The notes below the pieces were generated by a model. The model saw nothing but the letters and a program-made list of their open reading frames with translations. It was not told the DNA's origin and did not search any database. Made by a program: the position numbers and the translations under genes. Shown here piece by piece: positions 14,367 to 23,129 of a stretch of 64,000 nt of DNA. Position 1 is the stretch's first letter. Each line of letters begins with the position of its first letter. This DNA is from Verrucomicrobiota bacterium (lineage in GTDB: Bacteria > Verrucomicrobiota > Verrucomicrobiia > Palsa-1439), in the NCBI GenBank assembly GCA_003152315.1, contig PLZV01000012.1:243-64242 (forward strand), written 5' to 3'.

Positions 14367-15590
14367 ATGCCTTTCAAACAACTTGGACTTTCTGAAGAGG
14401 TCGTGCGCGGCGTGCAGGCCGCAGGTTACGTCGAGCCGACGCCCATTCAACTACGGGGTATCCCGCTCATCCTGGCTGGCAAAGATCTTATCGGCGCGGC
14501 GCAAACTGGCACCGGCAAGACCGCCGCGTTTGCCCTGCCGATCCTCACGCTGCTGAAGACGCACGGCAAATGCCGCTGCCTCGTGCTCGAGCCGACGCGT
14601 GAGCTGGCCGCGCAAGTCGAGACCGCCTTTCACGAGTACGGGCGGTTCACCAACATGAAAACGGCGGTCATCTTCGGCGGAGTCGGTTACGGCAACCAGA
14701 AACAGGAATTGCAACGCGGTGTGGATATCGTGGTCGCGACGCCGGGGCGGCTGCTGGATCTGTTGGGGCAGGGGTCGCTACATCTGCGCGACGTGAATAT
14801 GTTGGTGCTCGACGAAGTGGATCGCATGCTCGACATGGGTTTCCTGCCCGACGTCCGCAGGATCGTCAACCTTTGTCCAAAACAACGGCAAACGCTGCTG
14901 TTCTCGGCGACCGTTCCCCCGGAGATCGGTCAACTCGCCGCTTGGGTGCTCCGCAACCCTGAGAAGATCGAAATCGGTGCGAGCCGTTCGCCGGCCGAGA
15001 CGGTTACCCACGCCTGTTACCCGGTCGCGACCAGCCAGAAGTTTCAACTACTTGCGGCGTTGCTACAGCGCACAAATTTCGACAGCGTGCTCATCTTCTC
15101 GCGCACCAAGCACGGCGCCGATAAGATTGCGACCCGGTTGCGGGCCGAACGGCACTCGGTGGCGGCGTTGCACTCGAACCGCACGCAACGCGAACGTGTC
15201 GAGGCGCTTGATGGATTCAAGTCCGGCAAGTATGAAGTCATGGTGGCGACCGATATCGCCGCGCGCGGGCTCGACGTCGAGGGCGTCACGCACGTGATCA
15301 ACTACGACGTGCCGCAGCATCCTGAAGATTACGTCCATCGCATCGGCCGCACCGGCCGCGCACAGAAGGTGGGCGATGCGTTCACGCTGGTGACCATCGA
15401 GGAACTCGAATACCTCCGCGCCATCGAACGTTTCATTGGCCAGACGATCCCGCAGCTCAAGCTGGAGAACTTCGACTACGTCCTGACCCCACTTTTCGAA
15501 GGAAAGCAAATCTCCGGTGACCGCCGCAGCGTCCGCGCCGTCCGCACGATGAAAGGCTATTCCTTCAGCCCGAGCCGGAAGCGGCGGTAG
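14367..15590 (+). CDS. DEAD-box RNA helicase, RhlE-like, with DEVD in motif II
   Basis: 407 residues. Q-motif G-Y-V-E-P-T-P-I-Q, motif I AQTGTGKT at 45-52, PTRELA near 76, TPGR near 125, motif II DEVD at 149-152 (Val in place of the usual Ala), SAT at 180-182, and HRIGRTGR at 324-331. The core is that of RhlE-type helicases, which remodel RNA in ribosome assembly and mRNA decay. The C-terminus is short and basic (SFSPSRKRR). The final 80 bp are repeated at 16091-16170 beyond a HicAB module, so the last 26 residues may have been replaced during an insertion. Confidence 0.92.
   Translation: MPFKQLGLSEEVVRGVQAAGYVEPTPIQLRGIPLILAGKDLIGAAQTGTGKTAAFALPILTLLKTHGKCRCLVLEPTRELAAQVETAFHEYGRFTNMKTAVIFGGVGYGNQKQELQRGVDIVVATPGRLLDLLGQGSLHLRDVNMLVLDEVDRMLDMGFLPDVRRIVNLCPKQRQTLLFSATVPPEIGQLAAWVLRNPEKIEIGASRSPAETVTHACYPVATSQKFQLLAALLQRTNFDSVLIFSRTKHGADKIATRLRAERHSVAALHSNRTQRERVEALDGFKSGKYEVMVATDIAARGLDVEGVTHVINYDVPQHPEDYVHRIGRTGRAQKVGDAFTLVTIEELEYLRAIERFIGQTIPQLKLENFDYVLTPLFEGKQISGDRRSVRAVRTMKGYSFSPSRKRR
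15511..15590 (+). repeat. Direct repeat, proximal copy: 3' end of the helicase gene
   Basis: These 80 bp are the last codons and stop of the helicase gene. They align with 16091-16170 at 72 of 80 positions without gaps. Most differences are at third codon positions and the homology ends exactly at TAG in both copies. The two copies bracket the HicAB module. Confidence 0.9.
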
Positions 15591-15613
15591 CAAGATAATG
15601 CGCCATTGGCCGG

Positions 15614-15835
15614 TTAGTCGTGGAGCGCCGCGATGAATTCTTCTGGGGTGATACCGGCTTGCTTGAGAACACCGTGCAATGTTCCAACTTTGAGTTCGCG
15701 GTGAAGCGGCACCACGCATCCGCGATCGTTGCGGCGCATTATAACGTGACTACCGCGCTGCCGAACGGTAAGAAATCCCAGACGCTGAAGAACACGGACA
15801 CACTCGGCGCCACCAATGCGCGGTAGCTTAGGCAC
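15614..15835 (-). CDS. hicA: HicA-type mRNA interferase toxin
   Basis: 73 residues with the double-stranded-RNA-binding-like HicA fold: an initial helix G-A-E-C-V-R-V-L-Q-R-L-G-F, then R-Q-R-G-S-H-V-I-M-R-R containing the catalytic His, and V-P-L-H-R-E-L-K-V-G-T-L-H-G-V-L-K-Q-A-G. HicA cleaves mRNA when not bound by HicB. Its start overlaps the end of the hicB gene by 8 bp, so here the antitoxin is translated first. The module lies on the strand opposite to the helicase. Confidence 0.92.
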   Translation of the reverse strand: MPKLPRIGGAECVRVLQRLGFLTVRQRGSHVIMRRNDRGCVVPLHRELKVGTLHGVLKQAGITPEEFIAALHD

Positions 15836-16031
15836 TACCGACCTCGATGGTGGTCAATAGCGGTTGGCCGGAGGACTTGAGCGGGAACTCCTCCAAATAC
15901 AATTCGGTCGCTTCCTTCAGGTTGGCGAGAGCTTCAGCGATGCTTTCTCCCTGGGTTGTTGTTCCGGTTTCAGGATTGAAAGCAACAAAACCGCCCTCGG
16001 CATCTGGTGTCAAAACTGCGGCTAGTCTCAT
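15828..16031 (-). CDS. hicB: HicB-type antitoxin
   Basis: 67 residues from ATG at 16031, reading MRLAAVLTPDAEGGFVAFNP and then E-T-G-T-T-T-Q-G-E-S-I-A-E-A-L-A-N-L-K-E-A-T-E-L-Y-L-E-E-F, the standard partial RNase H fold of HicB. The short form lacks an obvious C-terminal DNA-binding domain. The open frame extends upstream to 16127, but that segment is the reverse strand of the helicase-tail repeat and is not homologous to HicB. Confidence 0.9.
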   Translation of the reverse strand: MRLAAVLTPDAEGGFVAFNPETGTTTQGESIAEALANLKEATELYLEEFPLKSSGQPLLTTIEVGSA

Positions 16032-16090
16032 GATGAAACTGTACTCGGTTTCTCCCACCGCTTCAAGTGCACTGTTCAGGGAAATGACCA

Positions 16091-16170
16091 TCTCCGTCGA
16101 CCGCCGTAGCGTCCGTGCCGTCCGCACGATGAAAGGGTACTCCTTCAGCCCGAGCCGCAGGCGGCGGTAG
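16091..16170 (+). repeat. Direct repeat, distal copy: orphan helicase 3' end
   Basis: Reads in the helicase frame as V-D-R-R-S-V-R-A-V-R-T-M-K-G-Y-S-F-S-P-S-R-R-R-R followed by TAG, nearly identical in protein to the true helicase C-terminus. It has no helicase sequence upstream; instead hicB begins about 60 bp away on the other strand. It marks the far boundary of the roughly 500-bp HicAB insert (15591-16090). Confidence 0.9.
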
Positions 16171-16189
16171 ATTGCCGCGCTCCTTTCTC

Positions 16190-16402
16190 TTAGCGAAACA
16201 AAGAAGAGAATCCAAGGAGGAGCATCAGGAAGATGAAGACCGTGAGGCTCCAGGTAAACCAGAAATCACGCGCGTTCTCCGTGCGAACAAATGGCTTCGT
16301 GTAACCCCTGAAGTGGATCACACCTGTTTTGAGGGCAACGAGTAATTTCCAGAACGCATACAGAAAGAACGCGACAGCGAATACTTTCAGGTACGTTTCC
16401 AT
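16190..16402 (-). CDS. 70-residue two-helix membrane protein
   Basis: Starts METYLKVFAVAFFLYAFWKL and ends with a second hydrophobic segment WSLTVFIFLMLLLGFSSLF. Between them is a basic aromatic loop (HFRGYTKPFVRTENARDFWF). It lies 9 bp downstream of the dus gene on the same strand and is probably co-transcribed. No family recognised. Confidence 0.55.
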   Translation of the reverse strand: METYLKVFAVAFFLYAFWKLLVALKTGVIHFRGYTKPFVRTENARDFWFTWSLTVFIFLMLLLGFSSLFR

Positions 16403-16411
16403 TTCGCCAAC

Positions 16412-17503
16412 CTACCACAATTCATTTGGGCCGGCCGGCACTTTGACGGCAAGAGGAGGCGCGGCGGCGAGACCCAGCGGGTGCGGTTCGTAATGCGGAA
16501 GCAAGTCGCCGGCGGCGTCGAGGAATTGGGTGCGCCACTCGCGGTAGGCGTCGAGGATTTCGTCGAAATCGGCGCGGGTGGTCAGATGGACGACGAGCTT
16601 GTGGAATTCCTTTGTTGGGCCGAAGGTCCGTGAGTATTGCAAGGCGACCTTCCGGAACATAAGGCAGCCCATTTTTTCGCCGAAGATTTCCACCATCAAA
16701 TCCAGGTGACGATTCATTACGTTGACGCGCCCTTCGAAACCCTGTTCTGGCGGCAGTTCGCCCGTCGCAAGGTAATGGGCCGTGTGCCGAAAAATCCACG
16801 GGTTATAGAACGCGCCGCGTCCGATGCTGATCGCGGCGCAGCCGGTTTCCTCAAACATTCTCTTCGCCGTCTGCGGCGTCGTGATGTCGCCGTTGCCGAT
16901 GACCGGCACGCGCGACACCGCTTCAACCACGGCGCGGATGCCCGCAAGATTCACCGACCCGCCGAATCCCTGCTCCCGCGTGCGGCCATGCACGGCAATT
17001 GCGGCCACACCCACATCCTCCAGCGCGCGAGCGAGACCGGGTGCGGTGAGGTTTTCATCGTCCCAGCCCAGTCGCATTTTGCAAGTAACGGGGATCTTCA
17101 CTGCGCCGACCATCAAACTGACAAACCGCGCGGCCTTCTCGTAGTCGCCCATTAGTTTTGAGCCGCTGCCGTTGCGGCAGATTTTGCGAACGGGGCAGCC
17201 CATGTTGATGTCCACCGAACTCACGCCGAGCGATTCGAGCAACGCCGCGGCATCGCGCAGTTCCTCGGGCACGGAGCCGTAAAGTTGGACCGACAGCGGA
17301 CGATCCTGCGGACGGCTGGCGATGAGTTGGAGCGCCTTACGGTTTTTCTCCAGCAACGAGCGGGCGTTGACGAGGTCGGTGGTGCAAAGCCCGACACCGC
17401 CGATTTCGCGGATGATGAGTCGAAAGGGAAGATTGGTGTAACCCGCCAGCGGCGAAAGAAACAGATTCGAGTTGAGCGTAAGTTGACCCAGGGCGAACGG
17501 CAC
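16412..17503 (-). CDS. dusB: tRNA-dihydrouridine synthase, DusB-like
   Basis: 363 residues from GTG at 17503; the nearby ATG at 17510 is out of frame. An FMN TIM barrel: SPLAGYTNLPFR at the N-terminus, V-Q-L-Y-G-S near 72, DINMGCPVRKICRNGSGS with the catalytic Cys near 102, R-L-G-W near 145, H-G-R-T-R near 172, NGDI near 200 and IGRGAFYNPWIF near 228. It reduces uridines in the tRNA D-loop using NADPH. Assignment to DusB rather than another Dus subgroup is by general similarity. Confidence 0.9.
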   Translation of the reverse strand: MPFALGQLTLNSNLFLSPLAGYTNLPFRLIIREIGGVGLCTTDLVNARSLLEKNRKALQLIASRPQDRPLSVQLYGSVPEELRDAAALLESLGVSSVDINMGCPVRKICRNGSGSKLMGDYEKAARFVSLMVGAVKIPVTCKMRLGWDDENLTAPGLARALEDVGVAAIAVHGRTREQGFGGSVNLAGIRAVVEAVSRVPVIGNGDITTPQTAKRMFEETGCAAISIGRGAFYNPWIFRHTAHYLATGELPPEQGFEGRVNVMNRHLDLMVEIFGEKMGCLMFRKVALQYSRTFGPTKEFHKLVVHLTTRADFDEILDAYREWRTQFLDAAGDLLPHYEPHPLGLAAAPPLAVKVPAGPNELW

Positions 17504-17638
17504 GCACCATTAATACGGCCTTTCGCAACGATTTGCAATCCAACGGCAAGGGCGTGAAAATCTCCCCTTTGGGTGTTTACGCAATATCCTGAAAGAAGAT
17601 GATGGCTTTTTTCACGGAAATAGGGGATTGTATAGAAC

Positions 17639-18334
17639 ATGTCAGCCCAAAGGAGGGGGGCCGTGCCAGCCGAATACACCGGAAAAATTTCTCGTACTCA
17701 CGCCGGTGTTAACGAGGTAGCCGGTCAGCCCCCAAAATTCATGGCATTAGAAGCCGTCACGTCGTTTTTCACCTTTGGGGGTGAATTGCTCAGCAATCCG
17801 GGCCCTGTCGGATCGGCTGTGCCCAGTTCCCGTTTTCTGGCGCGCCGGATGGCCAGTTTTCTTCCCCGGTCGCCGAAAGGCTACATCGTGGAGTTGGGGG
17901 CCGGTACGGGGGCCATTACCGCAGCCTTGCTTACGCGGGGGATTCCTGCGGACCGCATTCTCCCCGTCGAACGCTCGGAGACGATGGTGAAATTGCTAAA
18001 GCGGCGTTTCCCGTCGTTAAATATCGCGCTGGGTGACGCTACCGAACTTCGTTCGCTTCTCAAGACCTGGCTTCCCAAGGACCCGCTTGAAATCAGTTAC
18101 GTCGTTTCCAGCCTGCCATTGCGGTCGCTCCCAGAAAACGTCGTGGTCAGCATCCTGCAAGAGATTTACCATATTCTGCCTAAACACGGGAAACTGGTGC
18201 AGTATACCTACGACCTTCGCAGGACGCCTCATCCCCGCCTTTCCGGCTTCAAGCGGTGCCGTACAACCGTCGTGTGGGCAAACATTCCGCCCGCTCGCGT
18301 GGATGTGTTTGAGAAGAACGGCGCCGCGCACTGA
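17639..18334 (+). CDS. Phospholipid N-methyltransferase-like SAM enzyme
   Basis: 231 residues. The Rossmann SAM motif is VELGAGTGAITAALL near residue 84; the N-terminal F-F-T-F-G-G-E-L-L-S-N-P-G-P-V-G-S-A-V-P-S-S region and the V-V-S-S-L-P-L-R-S-L-P motif are characteristic of PmtA-type enzymes that methylate phosphatidylethanolamine, and of related rRNA-methylase-like proteins. A start at the methionine in MALEAVTSFF (residue 36) is also possible. There is no signal peptide, so it acts at the inner face of the membrane. Confidence 0.75.
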   Translation: MSAQRRGAVPAEYTGKISRTHAGVNEVAGQPPKFMALEAVTSFFTFGGELLSNPGPVGSAVPSSRFLARRMASFLPRSPKGYIVELGAGTGAITAALLTRGIPADRILPVERSETMVKLLKRRFPSLNIALGDATELRSLLKTWLPKDPLEISYVVSSLPLRSLPENVVVSILQEIYHILPKHGKLVQYTYDLRRTPHPRLSGFKRCRTTVVWANIPPARVDVFEKNGAAH

Positions 18335-18455
18335 CGTCGTCCCAAGCGCCCTCTCCGTTTCAGCGCCCCGGTCTTTTCCCTCGCCGCGAAAACTTGTGGC
18401 GGCGCGAACTGATTCGCAGTAGAAAGGGACGCAACGTTTCAACCCAGAGGTCTCT

Positions 18456-19754
18456 ATGAGCGAGCAGGCGAAATTGGAAATCGGCGGCAAGGTTTATCAA
18501 CTCCCCATTGTGGTCGGCACGGAAGACGAACACGCGGTTGACATCTCGAAGTTGCGTCAGGAATCCGGTTACATTACCCTCGACGACGGATATTCGAACA
18601 CGGGCTCCTGCAGCAGCGCCATCACCTTCATCGACGGCGAGAAGGGGATCCTGCGCTATCGCGGTATTCCCATCGAGGAACTCGCCGAGAAATCCACCTT
18701 CATCGAGAGCGCGTATTTGCTCATTTACGGTCACTTGCCGACGAGCCTCGAACTCCGCCGTTTCTCCGACTTATTGACACAGAATGAAATGCTGCATGAG
18801 GACATGAAGTTCCATTTCGAGGGTTTCCCGCCCAATGCCCACCCAATGGCGATCCTGTCCTCGATGATCAACGCGGCAAGCTGCTTTCACCCGCGTTTGA
18901 TGGAAGGCTATCAGCCGGGCAACTTCGAAGTGCAGTCCGCCCGCTTGCTTTCCAAGGTCCGCACCATTGCGGCATTTGCCTATCGCAAATCGCACGGGTT
19001 GCCGATCATCTATCCCAAGCCGATTTACAAATACACCTCCAATTTCCTGCATATGATGTTCTCGGAGCCGTACGAAGATTACAATTTAAAGCCCGAGGTC
19101 GTGCGCGCGCTCGACCTGATCTTCCTCCTGCACGCGGACCACGAACAGAATTGTTCCACCTCAACGGTACGGATGATTGCCTCGAGCCGCGCGAACCTTT
19201 TTGCCTGCGCGGCAGGCGGCGTGTGCGCTCTGTGGGGGCCGCTCCACGGCGGCGCGAACCAAGCGGTGATCGAGATGCTGGAGCAGATTCATCGCGAGGG
19301 CGACGACGGTTCGAAATTCATCGAGGCCGCAAAAGACAAGAAGAGTGGACGAAAACTGATGGGTTTCGGCCACCGCGTTTATAAGAACTACGATCCGCGC
19401 GCCAAGATTATCAAGCAACAGTGCGACAAAATCCTGGAGAGCCTGCACATTAACGACCCGCTGTTGGACATCGCAAAAAAACTGGAGGAAGCAGCCTTGC
19501 ACGACAGCTATTTCGTCGAGCGCAAACTGTATCCGAACGTGGACTTTTACAGCGGGATCATCATGCGCGCGATTGGCATCCCGATCGAGATGTTCACCGT
19601 GATTTTCGCCATCGGCCGCATGCCCGGCTGGATCGCGAACTACAAGGAAATCATGGACGAAGCCACCACCCGCATCTACCGTCCGCGCCAGGTTTACGTT
19701 GGTCCGACTGAGCGTCACTACCTTCCGATCGAGAAACGCACTAAGAACGCGTAA
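18456..19754 (+). CDS. gltA: Citrate synthase
   Basis: 432 residues, the length of the hexameric, NADH-sensitive type. Active-site His in [11 protein letters not shown] and GPLHGGAN, and the catalytic Asp in P-N-V-D-F-Y-S-G are intact; R-N-style CoA site G-F-G-H-R-V-Y is present. It condenses acetyl-CoA and oxaloacetate to open the TCA cycle. It appears to be monocistronic, between a methyltransferase and a DUF748 gene. Confidence 0.95.
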   Translation: MSEQAKLEIGGKVYQLPIVVGTEDEHAVDISKLRQESGYITLDDGYSNTGSCSSAITFIDGEKGILRYRGIPIEELAEKSTFIESAYLLIYGHLPTSLELRRFSDLLTQNEMLHEDMKFHFEGFPPNAHPMAILSSMINAASCFHPRLMEGYQPGNFEVQSARLLSKVRTIAAFAYRKSHGLPIIYPKPIYKYTSNFLHMMFSEPYEDYNLKPEVVRALDLIFLLHADHEQNCSTSTVRMIASSRANLFACAAGGVCALWGPLHGGANQAVIEMLEQIHREGDDGSKFIEAAKDKKSGRKLMGFGHRVYKNYDPRAKIIKQQCDKILESLHINDPLLDIAKKLEEAALHDSYFVERKLYPNVDFYSGIIMRAIGIPIEMFTVIFAIGRMPGWIANYKEIMDEATTRIYRPRQVYVGPTERHYLPIEKRTKNA

Positions 19755-19897
19755 TTCCTGCAACACAGTCCTTCTTTGCAGGTGACTTGATTGCGCGTGT
19801 CGGCTACCGTTAAGGGGGCATGGAACGTATTGTTTGGACGGCGGTGCGCGGCGAAGCTTCCGCGTAACGGTCGCACCAGAGGCGCTCTCGATCAATT

Positions 19898-22252
19898 ATG
19901 GCAATGCGACGGCAAGGAGCGGCCAGAAGATGGGCGATACGCATCGCCATCGCCCTCGTGCTGTATACCGTGCTCGGCTTTCTCGTGCTCCCCGCGATTA
20001 TCAAGTCGCAGATGCTCAAGCGGCTGCCCGCGTTGACGCATCGGCGCGTCGCCATCCAGGAAGTGAAGCTGAATCCTTATACGCTTTCATTTACTCTGCG
20101 CGGCCTTTCCCTTACGGAGACGAACGGCGATGAATTCGTTTCGCTCGGTGAAGTGTACGTGAATTTGCAGTCCATTTCGCTCCTGAGACGCGGTTTTGTC
20201 TTCAAGGAGATCAGCGTCAAGAAGCCTTCGGCGAACATCGTTCAATTCATGGGGGGCACGTTCAACTTCACCAATTTACTAACGAACGCACCACCCGCGG
20301 GCGCCAGCCCCAAAGCCAGCCAGCGGTTGCCACTCGTGATGATCGACGAACTCAAGGTGGAAGACGGCCGGTTTTCGTTCACGGATCTGGATCGTAAGAA
20401 GCCATTCCATCGGCAGTTGGGGCCAATCAACGTCAACCTCACGAAGTTCACCACACGACCGAAGGAAGGCAGTCCGTATTCCGTGGTCGTGAGCACGGAA
20501 GATGGTCGGACGTTTGCGTGGTCGGGCGATGTCACTCTCACGCCTTTGCATTCTGCAGGCACATTCAAGCTCGCTGGGTTCCAGATCACAAGGTACGCCC
20601 CTTACATCGAAGACGCCGTGCCCATTCACATTCTCAGTGGCCAGGTGGACCTGCAGACGGATTACCGCTTTGATGTGACCGGCGAAGAAGCCAGCGTAGC
20701 CATCTCCAATGTCACGTTAGATCTGTCCAATCTGCAAGTGGAGATGGCGCACTCAAAGCCGGCTCGCGCTATTGTCGATCAACTTCACCTTTCCGTCAGA
20801 GGTGTGAAGCTCGACACCGCAGCGAAGAGCATCGACGTGGCGGAAGTGCGGTTGGCTAATCTTAAGACGGGCGTGACACTGTTGCCCGGTGCCGCGACCA
20901 CGTCCACCGTTGCCGAGGTTGTAACACCGGTGCCGTCGCAGTCAAAAACGGCCGGGACCCAGACCAACAAGTTCCAGATCAGGATCGGCGAGGTTGCCAT
21001 CGATAACGCGTCCTTCCACTTCACCGACGAGTCGGTTGAGCCGCACGTGGAATCGACGATCGGGGAGTTCAACGGGAGCGTGAAGGGGCTCACTTCCGAT
21101 CTCGACACCGTTGCCGCGGTGGATTTCAAAGGCAAGGTGAACAACTACGCGCCGTTCTCGATTAGCGGCAAGATCAACCCGCTGGCGTCGGACTTGTTCG
21201 TCGATCTGGCGATTTCATTGAAGGACGACGCGCTGCTGCCCGGTTCCCCCTACTCGGGCAGGTACGTGGGTTATCCACTGGAGAAGGGCTCGCTGTCCCT
21301 TGACTTGCACTATTACGTCACCCGTCGTGAGTTAAAGGCGGAGAACAAGGTGCGCGTGGACCAGTTGCGGCTCGGGGAGGCCAGCAACAGTCCCGATGCG
21401 ATCAAGTTGCCCGTGAAGCTCGGCATTGCGCTGTTGCAGGACCGTCACGGCGTGATCGCGCTTGACGTGCCTCTCCACGGACGCCTTGATGACCCGAAGT
21501 TCCGGCTTGGTCCCCTCATCATGCAGGTGTTTATGAATGTGATCACCAAGGCGGTTACGAAACCTTTCGCGTTACTCGGATCGGTTTTCGGTGGTGGTGA
21601 GGACCTCGATCACATCGCGTTCGATCTCGGCAAAGCGGACTTTAGCGCAGGCGAAGTCGGTAAACTCGACACGCTTGCGACCGCGCTCTACGAACGCCCC
21701 GCACTAAAGCTTGGCATCACCGGTTCGATTGATCCCGTCAAAGACCGCGACGCGTTGGCGAAGCTCAAACTGGAGAGGAAACTGGGGGAGTTGCGCGTTA
21801 AAGAACTCCAGGTCACGGGGCAAAAGGTGACGTCGGTGGATTCCGTGCGGTTGGCGCCAGAGGATCGTGAGCGCTTGGTGAAGTTGGCCTACGCCGAGGC
21901 AATGGGTCTCGTTTCGAGCAAGGCTACCGCGACCGGTGCGTCAACCGTCCTGGCGCATTTGACAACGAAGCAAAACTTCGAGCCGCTACGCAAGAACAAG
22001 AGCGCTGACCAGTCCAAAGACATGACGCCCAAAGGGCCAGTCGGTCCTGCGGATATGGAGGTCAAGCTTTTGGAGCTGACCGAAATCACTTCTGACGATT
22101 TCAAGAAGCTCATGGACGAACGCGCAATTGCGGTGCAGAGCTACCTGCTGCAAAGTGGCAAGGTCACACCCGAACGTCTGACGACGGTTGCCCCCAAGAC
22201 GGTCGATGCGTCGTTCCAAGGGTCGAATCGCGTGAACCTGACGTTACAGTAA
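19898..22252 (+). CDS. DUF748 (AsmA/TamB-clan) envelope protein
   Basis: 784 residues. One N-terminal transmembrane helix (about 13-33, IRIAIALVLYTVLGFLVLPA) is followed by a long beta-rich periplasmic region with DUF748 hallmarks: V-K-L-N-P-Y-T-L-S-F-T-L-R-G-L-S-L, and D-H-I-A-F-D-L-G-K-A-D-F near 570. The family belongs with AsmA and TamB, proteins thought to form lipid-carrying bridges across the periplasm or to affect outer-membrane assembly. The C-terminal part is helical and charged. The substrate is unknown. Confidence 0.85.
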   Translation: MAMRRQGAARRWAIRIAIALVLYTVLGFLVLPAIIKSQMLKRLPALTHRRVAIQEVKLNPYTLSFTLRGLSLTETNGDEFVSLGEVYVNLQSISLLRRGFVFKEISVKKPSANIVQFMGGTFNFTNLLTNAPPAGASPKASQRLPLVMIDELKVEDGRFSFTDLDRKKPFHRQLGPINVNLTKFTTRPKEGSPYSVVVSTEDGRTFAWSGDVTLTPLHSAGTFKLAGFQITRYAPYIEDAVPIHILSGQVDLQTDYRFDVTGEEASVAISNVTLDLSNLQVEMAHSKPARAIVDQLHLSVRGVKLDTAAKSIDVAEVRLANLKTGVTLLPGAATTSTVAEVVTPVPSQSKTAGTQTNKFQIRIGEVAIDNASFHFTDESVEPHVESTIGEFNGSVKGLTSDLDTVAAVDFKGKVNNYAPFSISGKINPLASDLFVDLAISLKDDALLPGSPYSGRYVGYPLEKGSLSLDLHYYVTRRELKAENKVRVDQLRLGEASNSPDAIKLPVKLGIALLQDRHGVIALDVPLHGRLDDPKFRLGPLIMQVFMNVITKAVTKPFALLGSVFGGGEDLDHIAFDLGKADFSAGEVGKLDTLATALYERPALKLGITGSIDPVKDRDALAKLKLERKLGELRVKELQVTGQKVTSVDSVRLAPEDRERLVKLAYAEAMGLVSSKATATGASTVLAHLTTKQNFEPLRKNKSADQSKDMTPKGPVGPADMEVKLLELTEITSDDFKKLMDERAIAVQSYLLQSGKVTPERLTTVAPKTVDASFQGSNRVNLTLQ

Positions 22253-22284
22253 CGTAGGTTGTGGAAGGCGAGGCGAACGATGAC

Positions 22285-23100
22285 TTACATCACAGCGCGC
22301 GACTTCGCAGTGATGGACATGGTGTAGCGTCCATTCTCGATCTTCAACCGGACACGCGAATCGAACGCACGGCTTAGGGATTCGGACGTGAGGACGGCCG
22401 TCGTCGTTCCCTGTGCGAGGACGCGACCGGCTTTGAGCAGCAGTACGTGCGAAAAAGCTGGTATGACTTCCTCGACGTGGTGCGTGACCAGGATGAGCGT
22501 CGGTGCGCCCTCACGTCGGCTGAGCTTCTGGAGAAACTGCAGAAAATGTTCGCGCGCTATGGGATCGAGCCCGGCGCACGGTTCGTCGAGGATCATCAAA
22601 GGCGGATCCGCCATTAGCGCACGCCCAATGAGCACGCGCTGACGCTCGCCCTGCGACAGGACGCGCCACGGGCGAGCAGTGAGATGGGAGCATTCGATGC
22701 TCTTGAGGATATACGCGGCTCGCTTGAGGTCGGCAACCGATGGATCGCCCCAGTAATCAATCATCGCGTACTTGCCGCTCACGACCGTTTCCAGCGCCGC
22801 CTCATCATCCGCCATCATCTGCCGCACCGACGAACTGACCAACCCGACCCGCTTCCGTAACTCACGCCAGTCGCTTTCCCCGTACCGCTCGCCCAGCACT
22901 TCGATTGTACCAGCGCTGGGCGATAGGTAGGCGGTCAGCGCATTGAGCAACGATGTCTTGCCGGAGCCATTCGCGCCGAGAATGGCCCAGTGTTCGCCCC
23001 GCTTCACGCGCCACGAGACGTCATTGAGGATTACGGTTGCGCTACGCTCGACGCGCAAATCGCGAACATTCAGGATCGTTGATCGTTTTCGTGCCCGCAT
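22285..23100 (-). CDS. ABC transporter ATP-binding protein, single
   Basis: 271 residues from ATG at 23100. Walker A GANGSGKTS near 42, Q-loop region S-S-V-R-Q, signature LSQGE near 147, Walker B LMILDEP near 168, and the switch His in V-T-H-H near 204. It resembles stand-alone ATPases of the ModF/YlmA group. No permease or binding-protein gene is nearby, so the partner is elsewhere or it acts in regulation or translation-type roles. Confidence 0.85.
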   Translation of the reverse strand: MRARKRSTILNVRDLRVERSATVILNDVSWRVKRGEHWAILGANGSGKTSLLNALTAYLSPSAGTIEVLGERYGESDWRELRKRVGLVSSSVRQMMADDEAALETVVSGKYAMIDYWGDPSVADLKRAAYILKSIECSHLTARPWRVLSQGERQRVLIGRALMADPPLMILDEPCAGLDPIAREHFLQFLQKLSRREGAPTLILVTHHVEEVIPAFSHVLLLKAGRVLAQGTTTAVLTSESLSRAFDSRVRLKIENGRYTMSITAKSRAVM

Positions 23101-23129
23101 GACGCGAAATGTTAGCACAGAAGGGCGTG

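Noticed and set aside
15828-16127. Longer HicB starting at 16127
   Set aside because: The extra 32 residues are the reverse strand of the helicase-tail repeat; HicB similarity begins at the ATG at 16031.
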